Below are positions 49,259-58,230 of a stretch of 64,000 nucleotides of DNA, piece after piece; positions within the stretch are counted from its first letter, which is position 1; every line of letters starts with the position of its first letter. A program made the position numbers and the translations under genes. The notes below the pieces were generated by a model. It saw only the letters and a list, made by a program, of their open reading frames with translations, was not told the origin of the DNA and made no database searches. This stretch comes from Streptomyces ardesiacus. GTDB lineage: Bacteria; Actinomycetota; Actinomycetes; Streptomycetales; Streptomycetaceae. The DNA lies in assembly GCF_003112575.1 (NCBI RefSeq), contig NZ_BEWC01000002.1, positions 372,001 through 436,000 of the forward strand, given 5' to 3'.

Positions 49259-50480
49259 TCAGGAACACGCCGCCCGCGAGCAGCACCAGCACCCCGGCCG
49301 TGATGCCGGCCGCGACGCCGACCCCGCTGGAGCCGCCCGGAGCCGTGGCACCCGCCACCGGCTTCGTGCCGCCCGTGCCCTTCCCGGTGCCGCCGGCCTC
49401 GCCGGAGGACCCGGCCGAGGGGCTCGCCGCGGCGGCGCTCCGGGGAGGCACGAGCTGCCCCACCGGACGCGCCTTGCCGGACGCCTTGAAACCCCAGTCG
49501 AACAGGCGGGCGGTCTCCTTGTAGACCTCGTTGTGGTCGTCCTTGGCCGGGTTCATCACGGTGACGAGCAGCACCCGGCCGTCCCGCTCGGCGACGCCCG
49601 TGAAGGTGGATCCCGCGTTGGTGGTGTTGCCGTTCTTCACGCCCGCGATGCCCGGGTAGACCTCGACGTCGTAGTCGCCGGCCAGGAGCCGGTTGGTGTT
49701 CTGGATCTCGAAGGGCTTGCGGCTCGTCTTCCCCTTCTTGTCCTTCGTCGTCTCGCCCGGGAACTTCGCCCGGACGGTCGAGGCGTACTCGCGGAAGTCC
49801 TTCTTCTGCAGCCCCGAACGGGCGAACAGCGTCAGGTCGTACGCGGAGGACACCTGCCCCGGCATGTCGTAGCCGTCGGGGCTGGCCACGGTGGTGTCGA
49901 GGGCCTGCAGTTCCTCGGCGTGCGCGTTCATGTCCGCGACGGTCTTGTCGACACCGCCGTTCATCGCGGACAGCACGTGCACCGCGTCGTTGCCGGAGCG
50001 CAGGAAGACGCCGAGCCACAGGTCGTGGACGGTGTACGTCTCCTCCTCCTTGATGCCGACCAGGCTGGAGCCGGCACCGATGCCCGCGAGGTCGGACACC
50101 TCGACCTTGTGCTTCGTGGTCTTCGGCCACTTCGGCAGCAGCGTGTCCGCGAACAGCATCTTCAGCGTGCTCGCCGGGGCCAGCCGCCAGTGCGCGTTGT
50201 GCGCGGCCAGCACGTCGCCCGACTCGGCGTCCGCCACGATCCACGACCGGGCGGTGAGGTCCTTCGGCAGCACCGGCGCCCCGCCCGCCAGGTCCACCTG
50301 CGTCCCGGGCCTGCCGAGCCGGGCGCCGCCCACCGTCGACATCGACGCCGGAGGAGTGGCCGACGGACTCGCCGACGGTCCGGGGGCGGCGAGTGCGGCG
50401 GGGGAGAGGAGGGCGAGGGCGGTCAGGGCGGCGGCGGTGACCGTCAGGGAGCGCCTGAGGGCCTTCTTGGGAGCGGGCAC
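49206..50480 (-). CDS. D-alanyl-D-alanine carboxypeptidase (DacA type, class S11)
   Basis: A 424-residue exported protein from GTG 50480. Signal peptide ends LLSPAALA. Penicillin-binding motifs: SxxK as STLK, SxN as SGN and the third motif as KNG (IAGVKNGNTTNAG) rather than KTG. A C-terminal Ser/Gly-rich linker and one membrane helix (VAAGITAGVLVLLAGGVFLI) with trailing basic residues anchor it. It trims pentapeptide stems in peptidoglycan. Its stop lies inside the convergent YihY gene. Confidence 0.9.
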   Translation of the reverse strand: MPAPKKALRRSLTVTAAALTALALLSPAALAAPGPSASPSATPPASMSTVGGARLGRPGTQVDLAGGAPVLPKDLTARSWIVADAESGDVLAAHNAHWRLAPASTLKMLFADTLLPKWPKTTKHKVEVSDLAGIGAGSSLVGIKEEETYTVHDLWLGVFLRSGNDAVHVLSAMNGGVDKTVADMNAHAEELQALDTTVASPDGYDMPGQVSSAYDLTLFARSGLQKKDFREYASTVRAKFPGETTKDKKGKTSRKPFEIQNTNRLLAGDYDVEVYPGIAGVKNGNTTNAGSTFTGVAERDGRVLLVTVMNPAKDDHNEVYKETARLFDWGFKASGKARPVGQLVPPRSAAAASPSAGSSGEAGGTGKGTGGTKPVAGATAPGGSSGVGVAAGITAGVLVLLAGGVFLINRKWPLPDLVRRRTRP

Positions 50481-50571
50481 GAGCGGAAACGTACCCCCCT
50501 CGATCGGATCGGTCCCACTCCCCTCCCCACCCCGCGCACGGATCCGGACAGCGGACGGCGATACTTGACGC

Positions 50572-50811
50572 ATGAAGCTCAGCCGCCCCGTCTCCTGGTT
50601 CCTGCTCGCTTTCGGGGTGTGGAGCTGGATCATCTGGATCACTTTCGTCAAAAACCTGGTCAAGGACGGCAGCGGGCTCGCCTTCGAGGACGGCGACCCG
50701 ACGGCGTACTTCTGGGTGCACCTGCTGCTCGCGATCGTCTCCTTCGTATTGGGGACGGTCGTCGGGGTCATCGGGTTGCGCGGGGTGCGCGCACTGCGCC
50801 GAACGTCATAG
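50572..50811 (+). CDS. SCO4848-family small membrane protein
   Basis: A 79-residue protein from ATG 50572 with two hydrophobic segments (SWFLLAFGVWSWIIWITFVKNLV and FWVHLLLAIVSFVLGTVVGVIGLRGVRAL) joined by an acidic loop (DGSGLAFEDGDPTA). It matches the small membrane protein family named after S. coelicolor SCO4848. No Shine-Dalgarno is visible and GATACT ends 6 nt before the ATG, so a leaderless mRNA is likely. Function unknown. Confidence 0.82.
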   Translation: MKLSRPVSWFLLAFGVWSWIIWITFVKNLVKDGSGLAFEDGDPTAYFWVHLLLAIVSFVLGTVVGVIGLRGVRALRRTS

Positions 50812-50847
50812 GCGTCGAGGACGTCACAACCGAGGGGATACGACGGC

Positions 50848-52185
50848 ATGGTGGTCGTCTTCGTGCTGGTCGCGTTGCTGATGGTGGGCGTCCTCGTGAC
50901 GGCCAACTGGTACGTGTGGCGGCGCCTGTTCCGCGACACGACCCGTGCTCCGGGACCGGTGCGCCGGATCGGCGCGGCGGTGATCGCCGGGGGCTGGCTG
51001 CTGGCCGTCGGCGCGCTGGTCGCGGAGCGCACGGGCGCCCCGTTCTGGCTCCAGCGGGTCCTGGCCTGGCCCGGCTTCCTGTGGCTGGCCCTGTCGATCT
51101 ACCTGCTTCTCGCGGTACTCGCGGGCGAGGTCGTCCGGCCGCTGCTGCGGCGGTTCCTGGAGCGCGGGGCGCACGCACGGCGCACCGAGGAGGCGGCGGA
51201 GCCGGCGGTCTCCCCGGCGGCGGACACCTCGCGCATACCGGCCGGGACGGCCCCGCCGAAGGCGCCCGAGACGCCTCAGGCGCCCGAGGCGCCCGGGACG
51301 CCTCAGGCGCCCGAGGCTTCCGGGGGGTCCGGGGCTTCGGCCCCGAGCCCCCTCGCCGTCCCCTCCCGCCGCCTCTTCGTCTCCCGCGTCGTCGCCGGTG
51401 CCGCGGCCGCGGCGGCCGTCGGGACGGTCGGCTACGGCACGTACGGCGTGCTGAGCGGACCCAAGGTGAAGCGCGTCACCGTGCCGCTCGCCAAGCTTCC
51501 CCGCGCGGCGCACGGTTTCCGCATCGCCGTCGTCAGCGACATCCACCTGGGCCCGGTGCTCGGCCGGGGCTTCGCGCAGAAGGTCGTCGACACGATCAAC
51601 TCCACGCAGCCCGACCTGATCGCCGTCGTCGGCGACCTGGTCGACGGCAGCGTGAAGGACCTCGGCCCGGCCGCCGCCCCGCTGGCCGGGTTGAGGGCCC
51701 GGCACGGGGCCTACTTCGTCACCGGCAACCACGAGTACTTCTCCGGCGCCGAGCAGTGGGTCGCCGAGGTGCGGCGGCTCGGCCTGCTGCCGCTGGAGAA
51801 CGCCCGCACCGAACTGCCCCACTTCGACCTCGCCGGCGTCAACGACGTGGCGGGCGAGGACGAGGGCCAGGGTCCCGACTACGGCCGGGCCCTCGGCGAC
51901 CGGGACCGCTCCCGCGCCTGCGTGCTCCTCGCCCACCAGCCGGTACAGATCCACGACGCCGTCGACCACGGCGTCGACCTCCAGCTCTCCGGCCACACCC
52001 ACGGCGGCCAGCTCTGGCCCGGCAACCTCATCGCGGGCGCCGCCAACCCCACGCTGGCCGGCCTGGAGCGCTACGGCGACACCCAGCTCTACGTCAGCCG
52101 CGGCGCGGGCGCCTGGGGCCCGCCCACGCGGGTGGGGGCGCCCTCGGACATCACCGTGATCGAGCTGGCGTCCCGTCAGGCCTGA
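50848..52185 (+). CDS. membrane-anchored metallophosphoesterase
   Basis: A 445-residue protein from ATG 50848. Three to four N-terminal hydrophobic segments (VVVFVLVALLMVGVLVTANWYVW and others) precede a Pro/Ala/Glu-rich linker and another hydrophobic segment before the enzyme domain. Metal motifs are complete: VSDIHLG, GDLVDG, GNHEYF, HQPVQ and GHTHGGQ. It resembles YkuE/YaeI-type enzymes acting on lipid or nucleotide phosphoesters at the outer membrane face. Located 37 nt after the SCO4848-type gene; probably co-transcribed. Confidence 0.88.
   Translation: MVVVFVLVALLMVGVLVTANWYVWRRLFRDTTRAPGPVRRIGAAVIAGGWLLAVGALVAERTGAPFWLQRVLAWPGFLWLALSIYLLLAVLAGEVVRPLLRRFLERGAHARRTEEAAEPAVSPAADTSRIPAGTAPPKAPETPQAPEAPGTPQAPEASGGSGASAPSPLAVPSRRLFVSRVVAGAAAAAAVGTVGYGTYGVLSGPKVKRVTVPLAKLPRAAHGFRIAVVSDIHLGPVLGRGFAQKVVDTINSTQPDLIAVVGDLVDGSVKDLGPAAAPLAGLRARHGAYFVTGNHEYFSGAEQWVAEVRRLGLLPLENARTELPHFDLAGVNDVAGEDEGQGPDYGRALGDRDRSRACVLLAHQPVQIHDAVDHGVDLQLSGHTHGGQLWPGNLIAGAANPTLAGLERYGDTQLYVSRGAGAWGPPTRVGAPSDITVIELASRQA
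51270..51317 (+). repeat. 21-nt direct repeat with 27-nt period in the metallophosphoesterase linker
   Basis: GACGCCTCAGGCGCCCGAGG plus one base occurs at 51270-51290 and again at 51297-51317, encoding TPQAPEA twice. Confidence 0.75.
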
Positions 52186-52949
52186 CCGTCGGGCCCGCCG
52201 GACCCGGTGGTCCCGCCGGGCTTGCGGGCGGCCGGGTCGGGCATCACCTTCGTCATGCCCGGCAGGAAGTCCGTGAACAGCTCGTGCACCTCGCGCACCA
52301 GCGGGCGCAGCACCCGGAAGCGGGCCAGCACGACGCCCCGCGCGGTGAGCCGGGCGCCGCGTTCGGCGAGGCGGTAGCTGCGCTCGCGGCCCTCGGTGCG
52401 GTCGAAGATCCAGTACAGGACGAGACCCATCTGGGAGAGCCACATCAGCTCGGGCAGCACGTCCCGCAGCTCCTCGGGCACCTTGGTCTTGGCCCCGGCG
52501 AGCACCGCGCGGTGGATGCTGATGGCCTCCACGCGCGCGTGCTCCGACTCCGGGGAGAAGGGACTGAGCGGGCTGTCCGGGTCGGCCGCGTTCTTGAAGA
52601 ACTGCACCGCGAACTCGTGGTACGGCGTGGCGATGTCCAGCCACACCTTCAGCACGCCCGCCAGCCGTGCCTCCAGGTCGCTCTCCCTGGCCAGGACGTC
52701 ACGGACCGCCGCCTGGTGCTCGGCGGCGATCCGGTCGTAGAAGCCCTGGATCAGGTGCTCCTTGCCCGCGAAGTAGTAGTACGCGTTGCCGACGGAGACC
52801 CCGGCCTCCTGGGCGATGGCCCGCATCGTCGTCCGGTCGTAACCGCGTTCCTGGAACAGCCGCATGGCCGTCTCCAGGATCAGGGCGCGGGTCTGCTCGG
52901 ACTTGCTGAGGTGGGCGCCGTCGTCGGCGCCGTCGCGGGTCGCAGGCAC
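52176..52949 (-). CDS. TetR-family transcriptional regulator
   Basis: A 257-residue regulator from GTG 52949. The HTH is TTMRAIAQEAGVSVGNAYYYFAGKEHLIQGFY, a clear TetR signature near residues 40-70. The C-terminal ligand domain is helical and ends in a Gly/Pro/Asp tail. It is the third gene of an operon with a DCC protein and a small membrane protein, whose promoter carries two identical palindromes (53875-53888 and 53920-53933). Autoregulation of the operon is the simplest reading. Its end overlaps the metallophosphoesterase gene by 10 nt. Confidence 0.9.
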   Translation of the reverse strand: MPATRDGADDGAHLSKSEQTRALILETAMRLFQERGYDRTTMRAIAQEAGVSVGNAYYYFAGKEHLIQGFYDRIAAEHQAAVRDVLARESDLEARLAGVLKVWLDIATPYHEFAVQFFKNAADPDSPLSPFSPESEHARVEAISIHRAVLAGAKTKVPEELRDVLPELMWLSQMGLVLYWIFDRTEGRERSYRLAERGARLTARGVVLARFRVLRPLVREVHELFTDFLPGMTKVMPDPAARKPGGTTGSGGPDGQA

Positions 52950-52960
52950 GGGTCCAGAGC

Positions 52961-53449
52961 CTATCCAGTGGCGCAGGCGCCGTCGTCACAGCCCGGCCCG
53001 GTGTAGATCCACCCCACCTGCGGCTCGTAGGTCCACCCGTCCGCGCGGAGGTACCCGCCGCCACCCCACTGCCGCTGCCCGGCGCGCCACTGGGCGGCGG
53101 CCAGGACGGCCCCCCGGGCCAGCACCGCGCCCTTGGGCGTACTGAGCCGGTGGGCGAGCCCGCGGTACCGGCGCAGCGCCCACAGGACGACGACCCAGGC
53201 GGCGGCGCCGCGGTAGACCTGCCCGGCGTCGCCGACGGCGGTGACCTCGTCGAGGGTGGCCCCGTGGTCGAGCCCGGGGAAGCGCCGGCGGGCCTCGTCG
53301 GAGGCGGCCGGGACCAGGTCCAGCGGTACCAGCCGGGGCTGGCGCAGCAGCCAGTCCCGCACATGGGTGCACAGGGCGCATTCGGCGTCGTAGAGGACGG
53401 TGAGCCGGCGCACGGGGGCGCCGGCCGTCGTCCCGGGGGCGGGAGCCAC
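52961..53449 (-). CDS. DCC-family thiol-disulfide oxidoreductase-like protein
   Basis: A 162-residue protein from GTG 53449. The family-defining motif is YDAECALC (DxxCxxC). The middle has PLDLVPAASDEARRRFPGLD and a hydrophobic stretch (AAWVVVLWALRRYRGLAHRL), as in DUF393/DCC proteins. Cys residues near the C-terminus (GCDDGACATG) are extra. A redox role is suggested for the family but not shown. It lies between the membrane-protein gene and the TetR gene. Confidence 0.82.
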   Translation of the reverse strand: MAPAPGTTAGAPVRRLTVLYDAECALCTHVRDWLLRQPRLVPLDLVPAASDEARRRFPGLDHGATLDEVTAVGDAGQVYRGAAAWVVVLWALRRYRGLAHRLSTPKGAVLARGAVLAAAQWRAGQRQWGGGGYLRADGWTYEPQVGWIYTGPGCDDGACATG

Positions 53450-53453
53450 CGGC

Positions 53454-53861
53454 TCAGGCCCCGGCCGTCGGGGCCACCCAGCCCTGCGGCGGCACCGGGG
53501 GCACCTGCTCCCGCTCCATCAGGCCGCGGCGCCGGATCCTGTTGAGCACGTACACGTTGCCCAGGTGCATCACGCCGAGCACCAGCAGCACCACGCCGAG
53601 CTTGGTCGAGAGCGCCTCGAAGATGCCGCGGGTGTCGGCGATGGTCTCGTCGCCGCTCAGGTAGAGGGCGACGAAGCCGAGGTTCACCAGGTAGAAGCCG
53701 ACCACCAGGAGGTGGTTGACGGCGTCCGCGAGCTTCTCGTTGCCGTGCAGCACGTCGGAGAGGAAGACCCGTCCGTTGCGGCTGAGCGTGCGGGCCACCC
53801 AGACGGTCAGACCGATGCTGACGACCAGGTAGATGACGTAGGCGATGACGGTGCGGTCCAT
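53454..53861 (-). CDS. four-helix membrane protein, first gene of the TetR operon
   Basis: A 135-residue protein from ATG 53861. Hydrophobic segments: VIAYVIYLVVSIGLTVWVA, LLVVGFYLVNLGFVALYL, LGVVLLVLGVMHLGNVYVL, plus amphipathic ADAVNHLLV. The C-terminus is basic and Pro-rich. I do not recognise a named family. Placement directly behind the double palindrome makes it the primary target of the TetR protein encoded two genes downstream. Confidence 0.72.
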   Translation of the reverse strand: MDRTVIAYVIYLVVSIGLTVWVARTLSRNGRVFLSDVLHGNEKLADAVNHLLVVGFYLVNLGFVALYLSGDETIADTRGIFEALSTKLGVVLLVLGVMHLGNVYVLNRIRRRGLMEREQVPPVPPQGWVAPTAGA

Positions 53862-53874
53862 GCCCCACCCCTTC

Positions 53875-53888
53875 TTGAACGCGTTCAA
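53875..53888. promoter_or_regulatory. TetR-type operator, proximal palindrome
   Basis: TTGAACGCGTTCAA is a perfect 14-bp palindrome. It lies in the leader of the leftward operon, starting about 10 nt after the predicted transcription start and ending 13 nt before the ATG. Confidence 0.85.
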
Positions 53889-53904
53889 AACGCTGACGGG
53901 GATG

Positions 53905-53933
53905 ACTGTAGACCTGTTTTTGAACGCGTTCAA
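53905..53933 (-). promoter_or_regulatory. promoter of the TetR operon overlapping the distal palindrome
   Basis: Reading leftward, TTGAAC (53933 to 53928) and TACAGT (53910 to 53905) are separated by exactly 17 nt, a consensus housekeeping promoter. The -35 hexamer is the first half of the second TTGAACGCGTTCAA palindrome, so a bound repressor would block polymerase directly. Confidence 0.78.
53920..53933. promoter_or_regulatory. TetR-type operator, distal palindrome
   Basis: A second perfect copy of TTGAACGCGTTCAA, 45 bp from the first (centre to centre), covering the -35 of the leftward promoter. Confidence 0.85.
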
Positions 53934-53957
53934 GCGGGATGCGGGAGAGCCTGGGGC

Positions 53958-54368
53958 TCAGGGACGACGGCCCAGTTCCGGGCGCTTGGAGTAGTCCGTG
54001 AGGCCGATGACGTTGCCCCACGGGTCGGCGAACTCGACGGTCCAGCCGGTGGCCACGGGGAACGGCTCGTCGAGCGGCGGCACCCCCGCCTCGCGCAGCG
54101 CACGGGCGGCCAGGCGGGCGTCGGTGACCTCCAGCCACACCCGCGCGGAGGGCCACATCGGCGGCTGGCGCCCGAACTCCTCCTCCACCCGCAGCAGCAG
54201 CCCCGGCGTCTCGACGCCCACCTTCAGCAGGGCGATCCCGGCCTCGTCGAGCCGGTAGGCGACCGGGAACCCGGCCCGCTCGTAGAACCCGACGGCCTCG
54301 GCGAGGTCCCCGACGGGCAGCAGTACGTTGTCGAACCCGAGCAGTTCGTACGACTCGTCATCTGACAT
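53958..54368 (-). CDS. VOC (glyoxalase/bleomycin-resistance) superfamily protein
   Basis: A 136-residue protein from ATG 54368. Two beta-alpha-beta modules: LLGFDNVLLPVGDLAEAVGFYERAGFPVAYR and VWLEVTDARLAARALREAGV ... TVEFADPWGNVIGLTDYSKRPELG. The Glu in VEFADPWGN is a typical metal ligand position. Substrate unknown. It lies outside the TetR operon, separated from it by the operator region, and may have its own promoter between 54369 and 54409. Confidence 0.82.
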   Translation of the reverse strand: MSDDESYELLGFDNVLLPVGDLAEAVGFYERAGFPVAYRLDEAGIALLKVGVETPGLLLRVEEEFGRQPPMWPSARVWLEVTDARLAARALREAGVPPLDEPFPVATGWTVEFADPWGNVIGLTDYSKRPELGRRP

Positions 54369-54409
54369 GGCGTCAGGCTAGGACGGTCATCGCCCGGATC
54401 GGCCGATTG

Positions 54410-55030
54410 TCAGCCCTCGTCGGGCGTGCTCTTCGGCCGTCCGGCGGCAAGGATCGCGCCGACGTCCAGCGTGACCTCGGCCCCGAGCGAGTCGGGGAGG
54501 GTGACGGTCTCACCGGGGGAGTGGACGCGGTGGGTGGAGTAGTCGGCGCAGTCCGGGTCGGTCAGGACGTGGAGGCGCTGGTGCTTGCGGTCGACGATCA
54601 CGTAGACGGGCACCATGGCGGCGGCGTAGGCGGTCACCTTCGTCTTCAGGTCGTTTCTCCAGTTGCTGGAGGTGACTTCGAGGACGAGGCGGAAGCAGAC
54701 CGGGTCGTAGCAGTTGTTCTCGACGAGGTGGTCGTCGACGTCGGCGTCCACGACCGCCAGGTCCGGGACCGCGTAGTCCTCGGCGTCCATGGGCAGCCAG
54801 AGGCCGATGCCCTGGTGCACCTCGGTTCCTCCGTCGTCAAGCCCTGCGGCGATGAACGGGCGCATGAGTCTGGTCAGGGCCCGCGAGTGCGGAACGTCCG
54901 GTGGCGGGGTCACGAGGAGCTGGCCTCCGATGATCTCGACGCGGTAGCCCGGGAGCCGGTCCATGATGCGGTTCGCCTCCGCGATCAGCGGAAGGTCGCC
55001 GTGGGGCAGCTCTACGGATGCTGCGGACAT
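54410..55030 (-). CDS. Uma2-family (DUF820) putative endonuclease
   Basis: A 206-residue protein from ATG 55030. The PD-(D/E)xK core is visible: PDLAVVDADV followed by FRLVLEVTSSNWRNDLKTKVTAYAAAMVPVYVIVD with acidic Glu and Lys residues in the right order. Uma2/DUF820 genes are abundant in Streptomyces and cyanobacteria and their substrate is unknown. No antitoxin or mobility gene adjoins it. Confidence 0.83.
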   Translation of the reverse strand: MSAASVELPHGDLPLIAEANRIMDRLPGYRVEIIGGQLLVTPPPDVPHSRALTRLMRPFIAAGLDDGGTEVHQGIGLWLPMDAEDYAVPDLAVVDADVDDHLVENNCYDPVCFRLVLEVTSSNWRNDLKTKVTAYAAAMVPVYVIVDRKHQRLHVLTDPDCADYSTHRVHSPGETVTLPDSLGAEVTLDVGAILAAGRPKSTPDEG

Positions 55031-55132
55031 CGCGTGCCTCCTAGGGGCTGGTGTCGAGGCCATCATCGTAGGACGGAGGGGAGCCGTACGGCCCGTCGCG
55101 GACGGGTTCACCCGATGGTGTGGCATATGCCA

Positions 55133-55165
55133 GAGGGCCCCGCTTCCAGGGGAAACGGGGCCCTC
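55133..55165. terminator. terminator after sdhB
   Basis: Bases 55133-55142 pair exactly with 55156-55165, and the 13-nt loop contains a further CTTCC/GGAA pairing. It lies 31 nt beyond the sdhB stop in the leftward direction. Confidence 0.75.
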
Positions 55166-55195
55166 GCGGCCGTGAACCGGCGTACACCGGCGGAG

Positions 55196-55969
55196 TCAGA
55201 AGCGGCGCGTGATCAGCGCTCGCTTCACCTCCGCGATGGCCTTGGTGACCTCGATGCCGCGCGGGCAGGCGTCCGTGCAGTTGAAGGTCGTCCGGCAGCG
55301 CCACACGCCGTCGCGGTCGTTCAGGATCTCCAGCCGCTGCTCGCCGGCCTCGTCGCGCGAGTCGAAGATGAAGCGGTGGGCGTTGACGATCGCGGCCGGG
55401 CCGAAGTACTGGCCGTCGTTCCAGAACACCGGGCACGAGGACGTGCAGGCGGCGCACAGGATGCACTTGGTCGTGTCGTCGAAGCGCTCGCGGTCCTCGG
55501 CGGACTGCAGGCGCTCACGCGTCGGCTCGTTGGTGTCCTTCGTGATCAGGAAGGGCATCACGTCCCGGTACGCCTGGAAGAACGGCTCCATGTCGACGAC
55601 CAGGTCCTTGAGGACCGTCAGGCCCTTGATGGGCTCGACCGTGATCGGCTTCTCGGGGCTGAGGTCCTTGATCAGCGTCTTGCAGGCGAGGCGGTTCTTG
55701 CCGTTGATCCGCATGGCGTCCGAGCCGCAGATGCCGTGCGCGCAGGAACGGCGGAAGGTCAGGCTTCCGTCCAGGTCCCACTTGATCTTGTGCAGCGCGT
55801 CGAGGACACGCTCCTTCGGGTCGATCTCCAGCTGGAAGTCTTCCCAGGTCGCCTCGGCCGCGACCTCCGGGTTGAACCGGCGGACGCGGAAGGTGACCGT
55901 GATGTACGGGGAGTCGGCGAAGCCGGGCTCGGGGGCCGAGTCGTTCTTCTCCATGACAGGGGTAGCCAT
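55196..55969 (-). CDS. sdhB: succinate dehydrogenase iron-sulfur subunit
   Basis: A 257-residue protein from ATG 55969. All three cluster motifs are present: CAHGICGSDAM...LACKTL for [2Fe-2S], CILCAACTSSCPVFW for [4Fe-4S], and CRTTFNCTDACPRGIEV for the remaining cluster ligands. It transfers electrons from SdhA to the membrane anchors. Its start overlaps the last base of the sdhA stop. Last gene of sdhCDAB. Confidence 0.97.
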   Translation of the reverse strand: MATPVMEKNDSAPEPGFADSPYITVTFRVRRFNPEVAAEATWEDFQLEIDPKERVLDALHKIKWDLDGSLTFRRSCAHGICGSDAMRINGKNRLACKTLIKDLSPEKPITVEPIKGLTVLKDLVVDMEPFFQAYRDVMPFLITKDTNEPTRERLQSAEDRERFDDTTKCILCAACTSSCPVFWNDGQYFGPAAIVNAHRFIFDSRDEAGEQRLEILNDRDGVWRCRTTFNCTDACPRGIEVTKAIAEVKRALITRRF

Positions 55970-57723
55970 CAGTACTTACGCTCCATCGGCTGGTAGCGGG
56001 TCTGGACGACCGGCTTGTAGTCGAGCCGGATGGACTCGGTGCCGTCGTCGCCCACCTCGCGGTACGCCATGGTGTGGCGCATGAAGTTGACGTCGTCGCG
56101 GTTGGGGAAGTCCTCGCGGTAGTGACCGCCGCGCGACTCCTTGCGGGCGAGCGCGGACACCGCCATCACCTCGGCCAGGTCGAGCAGGTTGCCCAGCTCG
56201 ACGGCCTCCAGCAGGTCGGTGTTGAAGCGCCGGCCCTTGTCCTGGATCGACACGTTCTTGTAGCGGGCGCGCAGCTCGGCGATCTTCTCGACGGCCGTCT
56301 TGATCGTCTGCTCGGTGCGGAACACCATGACGTTGGCGTCCATGCACTCCTGCAGCTCGCGGCGGATCGTCGCCACGCGCTCGGTGCCGGTGGAGGAGCG
56401 CAGCCGCTCGATCTGCTCGACGACCTGGGCCTCCGGGTCCTCGGGCAGCTCGACGAAGTCCGCCTTGTGGGCGTACTCCGCGGCGGCGATGCCCGCGCGG
56501 CGGCCGAAGACGTTGATGTCGAGCAGCGAGTTGGTGCCCAGGCGGTTGGCGCCGTGCACGGACACGCAGGCGACCTCGCCGGCCGCGTACAGGCCGGGGA
56601 CGACGGTGGTGTTGTCCGCGAGGACCTCACCCTCGACGTTGGTCGGGATGCCGCCCATGGCGTAGTGCGCGGTCGGCTGGATCGGGATCGGGTCCGTGTA
56701 GGGCTCGATGCCGAGGTAGGTCCGCGCGAACTCCGTGATGTCGGGCAGCTTGGCGTCGAGCTGCTCCGGCGGGAGGTGGGTGAGGTCCAGGTAGACGTGG
56801 TCGCCCTCGGGACCGCAGCCGCGGCCCTCGCGGATCTCCGTGTAGATGGAGCGCGAGACGACGTCGCGGGAGGCGAGGTCCTTCATGACCGGCGCGTACT
56901 TCTCCATGAAGCGCTCGCCGTCCTTGTTGCGCAGGATGCCGCCCTCACCGCGGGCGCCCTCCGTCAGCAGGATGCCCATGCGCCAGATGCCGGTCGGGTG
57001 GAACTGGAAGAACTCCATGTCCTCCAGCGGCAGTCCGCGCCGGTACACCGCCGCCTGGCCGTCACCGGTCAGCGTGTGGGCGTTCGACGTCACCTTGAAG
57101 AACTTGCCGGTGCCGCCGGAGGCGTAGATCACGGACTTTGCATGGAAGACGTGGATCTCGCCGGTCGCCAGCTCGTAGGCCACCACGCCGGCGGACTTCT
57201 TGACGCCGTCGACCTCGGTGATCAGCTGGTCCAGGACGTAGAACTCGTTGAAGAACTCCACGCCCTCCTTCACGCAGTTCTGGTACAGCGTCTGGAGGAT
57301 CATGTGACCGGTGCGGTCGGCCGCGTAGCAGGAGCGGCGGACCGGGGCCTCGCCGTGGTTGCGGCTGTGACCGCCGAAGCGGCGCTGGTCGATCGTGCCG
57401 TTCGGCGTGCGGTTGAACGGCAGGCCCATCTTCTCCAGGTCGAGGACCGAGTCGATGGCCTCCTTCGCCAGGATCTCGGCGGCGTCCTGGTCGACCAGGT
57501 AGTCACCGCCCTTGACCGTGTCGAAGGTGTGCCACTCCCAGTTGTCCTCCTCCACGTTGGCCAGCGCGGCGGCCATGCCGCCCTGCGCGGCGCCCGTGTG
57601 GGAGCGGGTGGGGTAGAGCTTCGTCAGCACGGCGGTGCGGCTGCGCTTGGTCGACTCGATGGCCGCGCGCATGCCGGCGCCACCGGCGCCGACGATGACG
57701 GTGTCGTACTTGTGTACCTTCAT
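55969..57723 (-). CDS. sdhA: succinate dehydrogenase flavoprotein subunit
   Basis: A 584-residue protein from ATG 57723. FAD fold [15 protein letters not shown], covalent FAD histidine in [14 protein letters not shown], and the active-site block [23 protein letters not shown]. Catalytic and substrate Arg residues lie in [15 protein letters not shown] and [13 protein letters not shown] segments. Oxidises succinate to fumarate. Part of the leftward sdhCDAB operon with 19 nt to sdhD. Confidence 0.97.
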   Translation of the reverse strand: MKVHKYDTVIVGAGGAGMRAAIESTKRSRTAVLTKLYPTRSHTGAAQGGMAAALANVEEDNWEWHTFDTVKGGDYLVDQDAAEILAKEAIDSVLDLEKMGLPFNRTPNGTIDQRRFGGHSRNHGEAPVRRSCYAADRTGHMILQTLYQNCVKEGVEFFNEFYVLDQLITEVDGVKKSAGVVAYELATGEIHVFHAKSVIYASGGTGKFFKVTSNAHTLTGDGQAAVYRRGLPLEDMEFFQFHPTGIWRMGILLTEGARGEGGILRNKDGERFMEKYAPVMKDLASRDVVSRSIYTEIREGRGCGPEGDHVYLDLTHLPPEQLDAKLPDITEFARTYLGIEPYTDPIPIQPTAHYAMGGIPTNVEGEVLADNTTVVPGLYAAGEVACVSVHGANRLGTNSLLDINVFGRRAGIAAAEYAHKADFVELPEDPEAQVVEQIERLRSSTGTERVATIRRELQECMDANVMVFRTEQTIKTAVEKIAELRARYKNVSIQDKGRRFNTDLLEAVELGNLLDLAEVMAVSALARKESRGGHYREDFPNRDDVNFMRHTMAYREVGDDGTESIRLDYKPVVQTRYQPMERKY

Positions 57724-57742
57724 GATTTTCGCAGCCCCGTGC

Positions 57743-58225
57743 CTAGCGGATGTTCGGGTCGAAGGTGAAGATCACCAGCGTGCCCAGCAGGATGGTGAAC
57801 ACCGTGGCGGTGTAGAGCAGGCCCTTGAGCCACAGGCGGGTGTTCGTGCGCTCCGCGTAGTCGTTGATGACCGTGCGCAGGCCGTTCGCGCCGTGCAGCA
57901 TCGCGAGCCAGAGCATCGCGAGGTCCCAGACCTGCCAGAACGGCGAGGCCCAGCGGCCCGCCACGAAGGCGAAGCCGATCTTCGAGACGCCGCCGTCGAG
58001 GACGAGCTGGATCAGCAGGTGACCGAGGACCAGGACGACCAGCACGACGCCGGACAGGCGCATGAAGAGCCAGGCCACCATCTCGAAGTTGCCCCGGGTG
58101 GACTTCGGGGTCTTCTTCGTGCGGGCGCGGGGCGGCTCGATGAGCGGCGCCGGGTTGTCGGGCGTGTACAGGGACGCGCCCTCGACGGGGCCGATCCCGG
58201 AAGCGGGGGATTCAGTCGTGGACAT
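57743..58225 (-). CDS. sdhD: succinate dehydrogenase hydrophobic anchor subunit
   Basis: A 160-residue membrane protein from ATG 58225. A soluble N-terminus (about 45 residues) is followed by three helices: [23 protein letters not shown] (with the haem-region His), [21 protein letters not shown] and [20 protein letters not shown]. Anchors SdhAB and helps bind quinone and haem b. Five bases separate it from sdhC. Confidence 0.93.
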   Translation of the reverse strand: MSTTESPASGIGPVEGASLYTPDNPAPLIEPPRARTKKTPKSTRGNFEMVAWLFMRLSGVVLVVLVLGHLLIQLVLDGGVSKIGFAFVAGRWASPFWQVWDLAMLWLAMLHGANGLRTVINDYAERTNTRLWLKGLLYTATVFTILLGTLVIFTFDPNIR

Positions 58226-58230
58226 TGGCG

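Noticed and set aside
54410..55030. Uma2-like gene considered as part of a mobile or toxin-antitoxin element
   Set aside because: No partner gene, inverted repeats, integrase or composition change around it.
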